From: UBA7485 sp050945075
GTDB taxonomy: Bacteria; Bacillota; Clostridia; Eubacteriales; Eubacteriaceae
Assembly (NCBI GenBank): GCA_050945075.1
Contig: JBMNSG010000018.1
Span: 1-28,352 of the forward strand
Direction: 5' to 3'
Length of the DNA stretch: 28,352 bases
In this document: positions 1-8,102 of the stretch, piece after piece
Numbering within the stretch: position 1 is the stretch's first letter
Layout of the letters: each line of letters starts with the position of its first letter
Translations under genes and position numbers: made by a program
The notes under the pieces: generated by a model
What the model was told of the DNA's origin: nothing
Database searches by the model: none
What the model saw: only the letters and a program-made list of their open reading frames with translations

Positions 1-122
1 AATCCGAGTGCCATCACCACCGAACCGGGATTTCCCTGCTTTTCAATCCTGGCAGCAGCTTCCGGATCTGCGGTATAAACGGTAAACTCTTTGTATTCTG
101 TTGTTATGATTTCCGGGTTCAT
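1..122 (-). CDS. ribF: Riboflavin kinase/FAD synthetase, N-terminal fragment (runs off left edge)
   Basis: Only the first 40 codons are inside the window. They begin MNPEIITTEY and end in VVMALGF, which fits the start of the nucleotidyltransferase half of RibF, where the family has an ALGxFDGVHxGH signature just beyond this point. RibF phosphorylates riboflavin to FMN and adenylates FMN to FAD. The ATG overlaps the truB stop codon (ATGA arrangement), with a GGAGG ribosome binding site 6 bases upstream inside the end of truB, so the two are translationally coupled. truB-ribF adjacency is common in bacteria and supports the call. Identity rests on this short N-terminus plus context; the kinase domain is not visible. 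Confidence 0.75.
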   Translation of the reverse strand, partial: MNPEIITTEYKEFTVYTADPEAAARIEKQGNPGSVVMALG

Positions 123-1042
123 ATACCCTCCTGAAATACCCGGACCGGCTGAACAGCCGGATTCCCGGACTGATCCCGGCCGATCTTTCCGATACCGGCC
201 ATTCCTGTATTTCCTTCAATTCTGATCCTGACCGGATCACCTTCTTCTGCGTTATCCGGGATATCTGCGAGCCACTGGCCTCTGAGCAGATTTCCGTTTT
301 TCAGAAACCGCTCCCCTTCATGAGAAACCCGTACCTCCGGAATCCCGCTCAAAGCACTGGATCCGCTCACAAGCAGATTCTCCGCATCCAGACTGCCATT
401 TTCGAGTGCATCCAGAGTGACCGCTGCATCTTCGTCAAAAGCGCCTGCGCGGGTTCTCCTGAGTTCTCCCAGACAGGCTGGAATTCCCAGCGACTCTCCG
501 ATATCACGGGCCAGAGAGCGGATATAGGTCCCTTTTGAACAATCAACGTCCAGCGTTACCTTGAGCGGCAGATTATCCGCTGCAGTCCTGATGGCGTAAA
601 TCGTAACCGGACGGGCTTTTATTTCGACCTGCTGTCCGGCGCGTGCATATTCGTACAGTTTTCTGCCATTCACCTTTAAAGCCGAATAAACAGGCGGTGT
701 CTGCATGATTTCCCCGGTAAACTGCGGCAGAACCTTGTCCAGCTGTGTCTCGTCAAGGGAAAAAGAATCAAGCTCCTTTACCGGCGTGCCGGTAATATCG
801 CAGCTGTCGGTCTCGGTTCCAAAGAGAATTTCGGCCCGGTAGCTTTTATCGTCATTCTCCAGATATGGAATCAGTTTGGTTGCCTCTCCCAGCGCAATGA
901 CCAGAACACCGGTCGCATTGGGATCAAGCGTTCCTGTATGGCCGGCTTTTCTTTGACCGGTTATCCGGCGGACCCGGTTAACCACATCATGTGAAGTCAT
1001 GCCCTTTGGCTTGTCGACAATCAGAAAACCGTTAAGACTCAA
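119..1042 (-). CDS. truB: tRNA pseudouridine(55) synthase TruB
   Basis: TruB makes pseudouridine 55 in the T-loop of tRNAs. The protein opens NGFLIVDKPKGMTSHDVVN, typical of the family, and carries the catalytic-Asp motif GHTGTLDPNATGVL and the later SKGTYIRSLARDIG motif. The C-terminal 70 residues or so resemble a PUA-like RNA-binding end. I chose the TTG at 1042 as start, giving 307 residues: it has GGAGG 6 bases upstream and puts the conserved N-terminus at residues 3-10. An upstream ATG at 1081 would add 13 residues unlike the family and a 50-base overlap with nrnA. With the TTG start the overlap with nrnA is 11 bases, and the stop overlaps the ribF start, so nrnA-truB-ribF looks like one coupled operon. 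Confidence 0.93.
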   Translation of the reverse strand: MSLNGFLIVDKPKGMTSHDVVNRVRRITGQRKAGHTGTLDPNATGVLVIALGEATKLIPYLENDDKSYRAEILFGTETDSCDITGTPVKELDSFSLDETQLDKVLPQFTGEIMQTPPVYSALKVNGRKLYEYARAGQQVEIKARPVTIYAIRTAADNLPLKVTLDVDCSKGTYIRSLARDIGESLGIPACLGELRRTRAGAFDEDAAVTLDALENGSLDAENLLVSGSSALSGIPEVRVSHEGERFLKNGNLLRGQWLADIPDNAEEGDPVRIRIEGNTGMAGIGKIGRDQSGNPAVQPVRVFQEGI

Positions 1043-2027
1043 GGTGATCCTCCTGCGGCAATGTCTGGAGAAGTTCCTCAAGTTTCGGAATCAGGTCTTT
1101 TCTCAGATCGGTTTCCGTCCCTTCAAAAGAGCATCCTGCAGCACGCATATGTCCGCCTCCGCCATAACCGACAGCAATATCGGAGACATCAAGCGGATAC
1201 GGCGATTTGGAACGCAGTGAAATCCGCCATACACCGGGTTCTGATTCCTTTGCAGATGCAGACAGGATTACCGGACGGATATTCATCCCGATATTGGCGA
1301 CATCGTCGGTAATATTCAGATTACCGCCGTATTTTTGAATCACATTGTACGGCAGCGCATAAAAAGCAATCTGCTCATTGTCCAGCAGCTCCAGTGCGTG
1401 AACCGCCTCCCCGTACAGCTTCATCTGATTAAAGGTTTTTTCAGTATGAAGACATTTGGAGATGGGCGAAAATGTTTTTCCGCCTTCATGCAGCGCAGCA
1501 GCAATCTGATGCGTCTGCGGAGTTGTATTGGAAAACTGGAAGGATCCGGTATCTGAAGACAAAGCAGCAAATAAAGCTTCTTTTGACTCTTCATCGACAT
1601 CGGCGCCCAGTTCTTCCAGCAGCAGATAAACCAGCTCTCCGGTAGCTCCGGTGGTTTCCACATAATTGACGTCGCCATAGCCTTCATTGCTTTTATGATG
1701 ATCAACGACAATGGTTTCCGCACATTTCGGGAACGGATCCGGTGCAAAGGCATAGTCCTGGGTCGAACAGTCGAGGTAAATGACGGCATCATAGGCGGGT
1801 TTCAGTTCAGAAGCCTTATGTTTAAACTGTCCGATTTCTTTGATAAAACCGAGTTTTTCTTCGATTTCCGGATCCATAAAATAATCAACCTGTTTGCCCA
1901 GACTTTTCAGCCCGCGGCCCAGTGCCGTGACTGATCCAACGGCGTCACCGTCCGGATGGGTATGTGCAAGAAGCAGAAAGCTCTGCCCTCCGTTGATTAT
2001 TTCTCCGATTTTTTCTGGTATCTTCAT
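1032..2027 (-). CDS. nrnA: NrnA-type DHH phosphoesterase (oligoribonuclease / pAp phosphatase)
   Basis: This 331-residue protein has the DHH/DHHA1 layout. N-terminal metal motifs are HTHPDGDAVGS (about residues 22-32) and YLDCS; the DHH signature is VVDHHKSN; the C-terminal DHHA1 part has the glycine-rich GYGGGGHMRAAG. Family members degrade short RNA oligonucleotides and dephosphorylate 3'-phosphoadenosine 5'-phosphate in the cytoplasm. Length fits NrnA (about 310-330). The ribosome binding site before the ATG is weak (a GGGCGGG about 12 bases upstream), so the exact start is less certain. It follows the rbfA terminator by about 70 bases and leads the truB-ribF operon, a placement also seen in other Bacillota. 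Whether it has its own promoter or depends on read-through is not clear from the sequence. Confidence 0.9.
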   Translation of the reverse strand: MKIPEKIGEIINGGQSFLLLAHTHPDGDAVGSVTALGRGLKSLGKQVDYFMDPEIEEKLGFIKEIGQFKHKASELKPAYDAVIYLDCSTQDYAFAPDPFPKCAETIVVDHHKSNEGYGDVNYVETTGATGELVYLLLEELGADVDEESKEALFAALSSDTGSFQFSNTTPQTHQIAAALHEGGKTFSPISKCLHTEKTFNQMKLYGEAVHALELLDNEQIAFYALPYNVIQKYGGNLNITDDVANIGMNIRPVILSASAKESEPGVWRISLRSKSPYPLDVSDIAVGYGGGGHMRAAGCSFEGTETDLRKDLIPKLEELLQTLPQEDHLES

Positions 2028-2096
2028 TTTCCGTATTATCCCGCCCTTCTATAAAAGCTGTCTCCGCCCGCTCCGGAACAGAGACCGGTTTATATG

Positions 2097-2118
2097 AAAA
2101 AAGGAGCCCGCAGGCTCC
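2097..2118 (-). terminator. Rho-independent terminator after rbfA
   Basis: On the minus strand a GGAGCC/GGCTCC stem (plus-strand 2103-2108 and 2113-2118) with a four-base loop is followed by six T (2097-2102). It begins 6 bases after the rbfA stop and closes the rimP-nusA-ylxR-infB-rbfA operon. Confidence 0.85.
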
Positions 2119-2123
2119 CCTTT

Positions 2124-2510
2124 TTATTCATCTTCTTCAGGTAGCTCCTCGGAGACTTGTCCCTTTTCATGCAGATCTTTGAGAATGCTGTCGATATGCA
2201 TACCGTACTCCACTGAATCGTCCAGCTTAAATGTCAATGCCGGCGTGGAATGTGTTTTCAGTATTTTCCCGACTGAACTTCTGAAATAACCGGAAGCCTT
2301 CTGCAGTGCTGCCAGCACTTCCCGTTTTTCTGCATCATCACCAAAAATACTGACATAGACGTCAGCCGTTTTCAGATCCGGCGTTGTCTTGACTCTGGTT
2401 ATGCTGACCGATGCTTCCTGAATTCTTGTATCTTTAACCTTTTGACGAAGCAGCAGACTCAGCTCGCGCTGAATCTGTCCGTCAATTCGTTCTATTCTAT
2501 GTGATGCCAT
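2124..2510 (-). CDS. rbfA: 30S ribosome-binding factor A
   Basis: RbfA is a small KH-like protein that binds the immature 30S subunit and helps 16S rRNA 5'-end maturation. The 128-residue product opens SHRIERIDGQIQRELSLLL and has the central VSITRVKTTPDLKTADVYVS strand region and a late PALTFKLDDSVEYGMHI motif, all typical of RbfA. GGAGG lies 6 bases before the ATG. It sits 36 bases after infB and is followed directly by a terminator, the normal infB-rbfA arrangement except that no ylxP lies between. The acidic C-terminal tail (EELPEEDE) is common in the family. Confidence 0.95.
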   Translation of the reverse strand: MASHRIERIDGQIQRELSLLLRQKVKDTRIQEASVSITRVKTTPDLKTADVYVSIFGDDAEKREVLAALQKASGYFRSSVGKILKTHSTPALTFKLDDSVEYGMHIDSILKDLHEKGQVSEELPEEDE

Positions 2511-2546
2511 GATACCCTCCGTTCCGGATGAGATCCGGCGGACTGC

Positions 2547-5309
2547 CTAGAGTTCTCTCTTGACAGCTTCCATAACAAAGGTTTCGATCGAGTCTCCGAC
2601 TTTAATATCGTTGTAACGATCGATCCCGATACCGCATTCATATCCCTGAGCAACGTCCTTGACATCATCCTTGAACCGGCGCAGAGAAGCAATCTGGCCT
2701 TCAAAGACAACAATACCGTCACGAATAACTCGTACTTCGTCGTTTCTCGTGATTTTTCCGTCTGTTACATAGGATCCGGCAATAACTTTGCCGCCCGGAA
2801 TCTTGAATGTGTCGCGAACATCTGCAGAACCGGTGACTTTTTCGACAAAATCCGGTTCCAGCATACCTTCCATCGCCTGTCTGACGTCTTCAATGGCGTC
2901 GTAAATAACGCGGTAGAGGCGAATGTCGACTTCTTCCTTTTCGGCTGCGGCAACGGCATTTTTATCCGGACGGACATTAAAGCCGATGATAACCGCATTG
3001 GATGTCGATGCAAGCATGACATCCGTTTCGTTAATGGCACCTACAGCACCGTGGATTACGTTAACCCGGACTTCATCCGTGTTCAGACGTTCCAGGGACT
3101 GGGTCAGTGCTTCTACGGAGCCGCCCACATCAGCCTTGACAATCAGGTTGACGTCAGAAATCTGGCCTTCCTGAATCTTGGAGAAGAGGTCATTCAGGTT
3201 GATCTTGTTCTTGTGCTGACGTTCGAAACGTTCAGATTCAAGACGCTGTTCTGCCAGTGAACGGGCTTCCTTTTCGTTTTCCATGACGATAAAATCATCG
3301 CCGGCTTCCGGAAGATCCGAAAGTCCCGAGATTTCTACCGGTACCGACGGGCCGGCTTTCTTGATCCGGTGGCCCTTATCGTCGATCATGGTACGGATTT
3401 TCCCGTAAGTCGTGCCGGAGATCAGTGTATCGCCGACGTGCAGCGTACCCTGCTGAACCAGCAGAGATGCTGCAGGTCCCTTGCCTTTTTTGACTTCGGC
3501 TTCAATGACCGCACCACGGGCCGGACGATTCGGATCCGCTGTCAGTTCTTCCATTTCTGCAACCAGCAGAATGTTTTCAAGAAGTTCGCCGATGTTTTCG
3601 CCTTTTTTGGCAGAAACCGGAACCGCGATGGTATCGCCGCCCCATTCTTCGACGACGATTCCGTGTTCAGTCAGTTCCTGCTTGACACGTTCCGGATTGG
3701 CGCCTTCTTTATCGATTTTGTTGATGGCGACGATAATCGGGACATTAGCGGCCTTGGCATGGTTGATGGCTTCGATGGTCTGCGGCATGACACCGTCATC
3801 GGCTGCAACAACCAGCACGGCTATATCTGTCATCTGAGCACCTCTGGAACGCATCGCTGTAAAAGCGGCATGTCCTGGTGTATCGATGAATGTGATTTTC
3901 GCGTTGTCAAAGCGTTCGCTGTTCAGTCTGACGGTATAAGCACCGATGTGCTGTGTAATACCGCCCGCTTCTCCGGAAGTCACGTTTGTTTTTCTGATCT
4001 TATCGAGCAGAGATGTCTTACCATGGTCGACGTGCCCCATGACTGTAACGACAGGAGGACGTTTGACTTCATGACCGGTTTCGACGTTGTCGTATTCTTC
4101 GAAGATTTTATCCATTACGTCTTCGGAAGTGACCGGTTCGACTTCATAACCGAGTTCCGACGCAACCAGCTGCGCTGTTTCTGCATCGATCTGCTGATTA
4201 ATGCTGGCCATGGTACCGGCCATCATCAGAGTTTTTATGATCTCTGTCGCACCGATGTCGAGTATTTCCGCAAGTTCGCCTACAGTGAGCAGTTCCGGAA
4301 TTTCATAAACCTGATTTTTCTTCTGGTCCGCTTTCTTTTCTTCACGCTGTTTCTTGTAGTCGACACGTTTGCTTTTCGTTTTTTTGCTGTTATCGCGCAG
4401 TTTCACGTTTTGCTGCTCCGGACGCCCGTTTTGACGGTTCTTGTTGTTTTTCTGGTGTTTACCGTTTCTCGGTTTTTCACCGTTCTGACCAAAATTCTGA
4501 TTCTGTTTCTGACCATGCTTCGAACTTTTGTTTTGATCATGATTCTGTCCGCGGTTCTGTTCCTGAGTGCGGTTCTGATCATGATTATGGTTCTGTTTTG
4601 GCCTGCGTCCTTCTGCTGAACGATTCTGGCCGCCCTGGCGGTTGTCGCCGTTCTGGCGGTTCTGGCCGCCCTGACGGTTGTCGCCGTTCTGGCGGTTCTG
4701 GCCGCCCTGACGGTTGTCGCCGTTCTGGCGGTTCTGGCTGCCCTGGCGGTTGTTACCATTCTGGCGGTTCTGGCTGCCCTGGCGGTTATCGCCGTTCTGA
4801 CGGTTCTGGCTGCCCTGGCGGTTGTCGCTGTTCTGGCGGTTCTGGCCGCCCTGGCGGTTGTCCCCGTTCTGGCGGTTATCGCTGTTCTGACGGTTCTGGC
4901 TGCCCTGGCGGTTGTCGCTGTTCTGACGGTTCTGGCCGCCCTGGCGGGGCTGATTGTTTCCGGCAGGTGTTTTCTGCTCAGTTCCGGCATTGCTGTTCTT
5001 TACGGATTTCTGTTCATGTCCTGTAGTCGGGGCACTTGCATTCTTCTGCGGTTTTACAGCCTCAGCAGTCTGTTTCTTTCCGGCTTGATCTGCCGGTGCG
5101 GAAACAGCTTTTGAATCCGTTTTTCCCTGACCCCGGTTTTTATCCCAGGCAGATTTATTAAAATCCGATTTAAAATGGCCGATCTGGTCGTCAGTGAGCG
5201 CGCTCATATGATTCTTGACCGGAATATTATATTGATTGAGCAGTTCGACAAAATCTTTACTCGGAATGTCGTATTCTTTTGCCAGCTGATATACTCTTGT
5301 CTTTGACAT
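2547..5309 (-). CDS. infB: Translation initiation factor IF-2 with a long repeat-rich N-terminal arm
   Basis: IF-2 is the GTPase that delivers fMet-tRNA to the 30S subunit and promotes subunit joining. The 920-residue protein starts with an IF2 N-terminal domain (residues 1-50, SKTRVYQLAKEYDIPSKDF), then a disordered arm to about residue 335 that includes 12-residue tandem repeats (121-230) and further Asn/Gln/Lys-rich sequence. A second IF2_N-like segment follows (about 335-390, YEIPELLTVGELAEIL), then the G domain: GHVDHGKT (425-432), DTPGHAAF, NKID and SAKKG. Beta-barrel and C-terminal tRNA-binding domains complete a normal core. AAGGAG stands 8 bases before the ATG. The core is fully conserved; the unusual part is the arm, which makes the protein longer than many Bacillota homologues. 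It lies between ylxR and rbfA; ylxQ, often found before infB, is absent (68-base gap). Confidence 0.97.
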   Translation of the reverse strand: MSKTRVYQLAKEYDIPSKDFVELLNQYNIPVKNHMSALTDDQIGHFKSDFNKSAWDKNRGQGKTDSKAVSAPADQAGKKQTAEAVKPQKNASAPTTGHEQKSVKNSNAGTEQKTPAGNNQPRQGGQNRQNSDNRQGSQNRQNSDNRQNGDNRQGGQNRQNSDNRQGSQNRQNGDNRQGSQNRQNGNNRQGSQNRQNGDNRQGGQNRQNGDNRQGGQNRQNGDNRQGGQNRSAEGRRPKQNHNHDQNRTQEQNRGQNHDQNKSSKHGQKQNQNFGQNGEKPRNGKHQKNNKNRQNGRPEQQNVKLRDNSKKTKSKRVDYKKQREEKKADQKKNQVYEIPELLTVGELAEILDIGATEIIKTLMMAGTMASINQQIDAETAQLVASELGYEVEPVTSEDVMDKIFEEYDNVETGHEVKRPPVVTVMGHVDHGKTSLLDKIRKTNVTSGEAGGITQHIGAYTVRLNSERFDNAKITFIDTPGHAAFTAMRSRGAQMTDIAVLVVAADDGVMPQTIEAINHAKAANVPIIVAINKIDKEGANPERVKQELTEHGIVVEEWGGDTIAVPVSAKKGENIGELLENILLVAEMEELTADPNRPARGAVIEAEVKKGKGPAASLLVQQGTLHVGDTLISGTTYGKIRTMIDDKGHRIKKAGPSVPVEISGLSDLPEAGDDFIVMENEKEARSLAEQRLESERFERQHKNKINLNDLFSKIQEGQISDVNLIVKADVGGSVEALTQSLERLNTDEVRVNVIHGAVGAINETDVMLASTSNAVIIGFNVRPDKNAVAAAEKEEVDIRLYRVIYDAIEDVRQAMEGMLEPDFVEKVTGSADVRDTFKIPGGKVIAGSYVTDGKITRNDEVRVIRDGIVVFEGQIASLRRFKDDVKDVAQGYECGIGIDRYNDIKVGDSIETFVMEAVKREL
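4620..4949. repeat. 36-bp tandem repeat inside infB (about nine units)
   Basis: The stretch codes residues 121-230 of IF-2. The unit is 12 codons, consensus NRQGGQNRQNGD with G/S at position 5 and S/G at 11, read on the minus strand; one unit is cut to 18 bp (NRQNGD). Copies differ by scattered silent and missense changes, so the array is not brand new but is still close enough for slippage or recombination. Confidence 0.95.
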
Positions 5310-5377
5310 CGGTACTCCTTTGCTAATTGATCAGTTCATAGGTTTTCTCCGATATTACCTGTTTTAATCTGCAGCCC

Positions 5378-5683
5378 TCAGGCTGTTTCGTTACGGCCGT
5401 CTCCGGCAGCTTCTTTCAGCGAGCCGATTTCTTCTCTGATTTTTTTAACCGTTTCTTCCGGAACCTGCTGTTTAAAGGTTCTTTCCAGATATGAACGGCT
5501 TAAAAAACTATCGATGCATTTCGGGTCGCTGCAGATGTATGCGCCCCTGCCGGGTGCCTTACCCGTGGGATCGCAGAAGATTTCACCGTCGGCGTTTTTC
5601 ACAATCCGCGTCAGGTCTTTTTTTATGAACTTGTTCCTGCAGACGATACATGAGCGCATCGGCTGCTTTCTTTCTTTTTTCAT
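5378..5683 (-). CDS. ylxR: YlxR/RnpM family RNA-binding protein
   Basis: A 101-residue YlxR protein. The diagnostic parts are PMRSCIVCRNKF near the N-terminus, the LTRIVK strand, and GKAPGRGAYICSDPKCI around the middle. Homologues (also named RnpM) have been reported to bind RNase P RNA and modulate its activity. The gene sits in its standard place between nusA (9 bases upstream) and infB, so it is part of the rimP-nusA-ylxR-infB-rbfA operon. Its usual partner, the L7Ae-like ylxQ, is missing from the 68 bases before infB. A downstream tail of about 15 residues (SLKEAAGDGRNETA) is not conserved in general. Confidence 0.92.
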   Translation of the reverse strand: MKKERKQPMRSCIVCRNKFIKKDLTRIVKNADGEIFCDPTGKAPGRGAYICSDPKCIDSFLSRSYLERTFKQQVPEETVKKIREEIGSLKEAAGDGRNETA

Positions 5684-5692
5684 AATAATGAC

Positions 5693-6931
5693 TTATTCAT
5701 CATCCGAAGACTCGAACAGTTCGTCCAGATCTGCCGCTTCTTCGAACAGATCATCATCGTCGGTATGTTCAGGTTCACTGTCGAACAAATCGTCATCAAT
5801 CTGCACGTCCGGAATATCATCCAGACTGACTTCTTTCCTGCGGGTATCCTTCTCTGCCATAAAAGCAGCATCAAAGTCGGGATTGTCCGCGGTCAGCCGG
5901 TCGTAATCCGTTTTGCTCTTGATATCGATCTTCCAGCCTGTCAGTTTGGCAGCCAGACGGACATTCTGTCCTTCTTTGCCGATTGCCAGTGAAAGCTGAT
6001 AGTCGTCGACTACGGCCAGTGCCGTGCGTTCTTCCTTGTTGGGAATAATCTTGATTACTTTTGCCGGGCTGAGCGCATTGGTCAAATAAGTATTGATGTC
6101 GTCCGAATAACGGATAATATCAATTTTTTCATCATTGATTTCAGAGATAATACCCTGAACTCTGACACCGCGCTGTCCGACACAGGCTCCGACCGGATCG
6201 ACCGATTCGTCGTTGGTGGAAACAGCAATCTTGGTTCTGGAGCCCGGTTCTCTGGAAATTGAAATAATTTCCACGATTCCGTCATAAATTTCCGGAACCT
6301 CCTGTTCAAACAGACGTTTGACCAGGCCCGGGTGCGTTCTCGAAACGTTGATCTGCGGACCCTTTGAGGTTTTCTTGATACTGAGCAGATAGACTTTCAG
6401 TCTGTCGCCCGGACGGTAGATTTCTCCGGGTACCTGTTCTGAAGGCAGCAGCAGCGCTTCTGTGCTCCCTACATTAATATGGACAAGTCCGCGTTCTGCG
6501 CGGGAAACCACGCCGTTGAGAATTTCATCCTGACGTTCTGAAAATTCGTCATAAATCAGGTTGCGTTCCGCTTCCTTGATTTTCTGAACAATCATCTGCT
6601 TGGCATTCTGTGCTGCAATACGTCCAAAATCCCGCGGTGTGATTGTCTTTCTGTAAACATCACCCACATCAAGATTGGGGTCAATCTTTCTGGCTTCCTC
6701 AAGAGAGATTTCCAGGGTCGGATTTTCAACTGTTTCGACAACGTTTCTCGCCGAATAAACTGAAATCTCCCCAGTTTCCGGATTCAGTGTGACTTCTGTA
6801 TCCTGAGCCTCTCCGTAATTTTTCTGATAGGCAGATTTGATCGAGCTTTCAATCGCTTCGATCAGTTCCTGCTTATCAATGTTTTTTTCTTCCTGGAGCG
6901 CATCTAACGCTCCGATAAATTCTGCGTTCAT
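5693..6931 (-). CDS. nusA: Transcription termination/antitermination factor NusA
   Basis: NusA binds RNA polymerase and nascent RNA and modulates pausing, termination and antitermination. The 412-residue protein shows the expected order: N-terminal polymerase-binding domain (about 1-130), S1 domain (about 135-200, with GVVSRAERGLVHINVG), KH1 (VGACVGQRGVRVQGI, about 245-260) and KH2 (LAIGKEGQNVRLAAKLTGW, about 315-335). It ends in an acidic tail rich in Asp/Glu (about 350-412) and lacks the C-terminal AR repeats of proteobacterial NusA, as is usual in Bacillota. GGAGG precedes the ATG by 6 bases. It lies 13 bases after rimP and 9 bases before ylxR, consistent with one operon. Confidence 0.97.
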   Translation of the reverse strand: MNAEFIGALDALQEEKNIDKQELIEAIESSIKSAYQKNYGEAQDTEVTLNPETGEISVYSARNVVETVENPTLEISLEEARKIDPNLDVGDVYRKTITPRDFGRIAAQNAKQMIVQKIKEAERNLIYDEFSERQDEILNGVVSRAERGLVHINVGSTEALLLPSEQVPGEIYRPGDRLKVYLLSIKKTSKGPQINVSRTHPGLVKRLFEQEVPEIYDGIVEIISISREPGSRTKIAVSTNDESVDPVGACVGQRGVRVQGIISEINDEKIDIIRYSDDINTYLTNALSPAKVIKIIPNKEERTALAVVDDYQLSLAIGKEGQNVRLAAKLTGWKIDIKSKTDYDRLTADNPDFDAAFMAEKDTRRKEVSLDDIPDVQIDDDLFDSEPEHTDDDDLFEEAADLDELFESSDDE

Positions 6932-6944
6932 GGATCCTCCTAAG

Positions 6945-7406
6945 CTAAAACTCTATTACCGGAGCCGCTTTGGAAATCTCCTTTCTTGTAAAACAAATCT
7001 CCCCGTTCCCGGTATCGAGAACAATCGTTTCAGGTCCGGCTTCTTTTAGAATACCCGTAAACTCTTTTGAACCGTCCCGTTTTACGAAAAGACTCACCGT
7101 GATCTTTTTACCGACTGCTTTTTCATAGTCCCGGTCCCGTTTCAGAGGTCTGTCAATTCCCGGTGATGAAACTTCCAGGAAATAACTCTGGTCAATCGGA
7201 TCTTTTTCATCCAGGAACGGATCGATAATCCGGCTTACTTTCTCACAGTCGTCGAGCGAAACGCCCTCCGGACAGTCAATAAAAGCAGTCAGAATCCAGT
7301 CAGGTCCGTTTTTTTCAAAAGTGACATCGACACATTCATACCCGGCTTCCTCAACAATCGGAGAAAGCATCTCAAACAGCTGCTGTTCTTTTGATATTTT
7401 TGCCAT
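6945..7406 (-). CDS. rimP: Ribosome maturation factor RimP
   Basis: RimP assists assembly of the 30S subunit. The 153-residue protein has the N-terminal domain motif EEAGYECVDVTFEKNG, the CEKVSRIIDPFLDE helix and the highly characteristic YFLEVSSPGIDRPL signature, followed by the SH3-like C-terminal domain. GGGGAGG lies 7 bases before the ATG. It is the first gene of the rimP-nusA-ylxR-infB-rbfA unit. In most Bacillota polC or proS lies just upstream; here the preceding gene is frr with its terminator, and only about 64 bases remain for a promoter, in which I could not identify a convincing -35/-10 pair. Confidence 0.95.
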   Translation of the reverse strand: MAKISKEQQLFEMLSPIVEEAGYECVDVTFEKNGPDWILTAFIDCPEGVSLDDCEKVSRIIDPFLDEKDPIDQSYFLEVSSPGIDRPLKRDRDYEKAVGKKITVSLFVKRDGSKEFTGILKEAGPETIVLDTGNGEICFTRKEISKAAPVIEF

Positions 7407-7470
7407 TTCTGCCTCCCCGGCAACGCCGCTGATATAATCCGGTCAGCTGCCATTGTTTTTATCTTCGCGC

Positions 7471-7506
7471 AAAAGAAAAGTCCGGCCTGATCATTCAGAC
7501 CGAACT
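7471..7506 (-). terminator. Rho-independent terminator after frr
   Basis: A 12-bp stem on the minus strand (plus-strand 7479-7490 and 7495-7506, loop tcat) pairs completely when two G-U pairs are allowed. The same two positions are C/A mismatches on the plus strand, so the structure works only for minus-strand RNA. It is followed by TTTTCTTTT. Confidence 0.85.
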
Positions 7507-7526
7507 CCGGATTTCAGATTAAACTG

Positions 7527-8084
7527 TTAAACCGCCAGAATTTCCGCTTCCTTTTCCTTAAGCACCTTATCAACCGATTTGATTTCATTATCGGTAAGAA
7601 CCTGCAGATCTTTTTCTGCAGATTTCAGATCATCTTCTGTAATCAGTGTTTCCTTCTGAGCTTCCTTCAGTTCCGCAACTGCCTTGCGACGGATATTACG
7701 GATGGAAACTTTACATTCTTCACCGTACTTCTTTGCCTTTTTAACGAGCTCTTTCCGTCGTTCTTCAGTGAGCTGCGGTACAAGAAGCCGAATGACCTTC
7801 CCGTCATTGGAAGGATTAAAACCGAGATCGGAAGCGATAATGGCTTTTTCAATCGCCTTCATCGAACTCATATCGTACGGCTGTATGACAATCATACGCG
7901 CTTCCGGCACGCTGATGCCTGCCATCTGGGAAAGCGGTGTCATCGCTCCGTAATAGTCGACATTGACTTTATCAAGGATATGCGGATTCGCACGTCCGGC
8001 TCTGAGTCCGCCCAGTGCTTCCTGCAGACTGCCGACTGCCTTGGCCATTTTGTCAGTTGCTTTGCTTTTGATTTCGTTCTGCAT
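7527..8084 (-). CDS. frr: Ribosome recycling factor
   Basis: RRF works with EF-G to split the post-termination ribosome. The 185-residue length is exactly the family norm. Recognisable parts are GGLRAGRANPHILDKVNVDYYG near the N-terminus, MIVIQPYDMSSMKAIEKAI, the SDLGFNPSNDGKVIRLLVPQLTEERR block and the long C-terminal helix (ALGGLRAGRA and KYGEECKVSIRNIRR being the best anchors). It starts 18 bases after the pyrH stop and ends in a terminator, so pyrH-frr is a two-gene operon. The genes that often follow (uppS, cdsA, dxr) are not present. Confidence 0.97.
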   Translation of the reverse strand: MQNEIKSKATDKMAKAVGSLQEALGGLRAGRANPHILDKVNVDYYGAMTPLSQMAGISVPEARMIVIQPYDMSSMKAIEKAIIASDLGFNPSNDGKVIRLLVPQLTEERRKELVKKAKKYGEECKVSIRNIRRKAVAELKEAQKETLITEDDLKSAEKDLQVLTDNEIKSVDKVLKEKEAEILAV

Positions 8085-8102
8085 TCTGTCCTCGCTGTTG
8101 TA

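Noticed and set aside
1043..1081. ATG at 1081 as the truB start
   Set aside because: It adds 13 non-family residues and a 50-base overlap with nrnA, while the TTG at 1042 has a perfect GGAGG and the family N-terminus.
3369..4619. 416-codon plus-strand frame opposite infB
   Set aside because: It is antisense to the conserved IF-2 G domain, has no ribosome binding site and a Phe/Cys-rich composition typical of a shadow frame.
4620..4949. CRISPR-like array
   Set aside because: The units follow each other without unique spacers, lie in frame in infB and encode a 12-residue protein repeat.
4403..5026. Repeat-rich frames on both strands over the infB repeats (Arg/Thr/Ala-rich on minus, Gly/Ser/Cys-rich on plus)
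   Set aside because: They are by-products of the 36-bp period, which is a multiple of three and keeps every frame open. No start signals support them.
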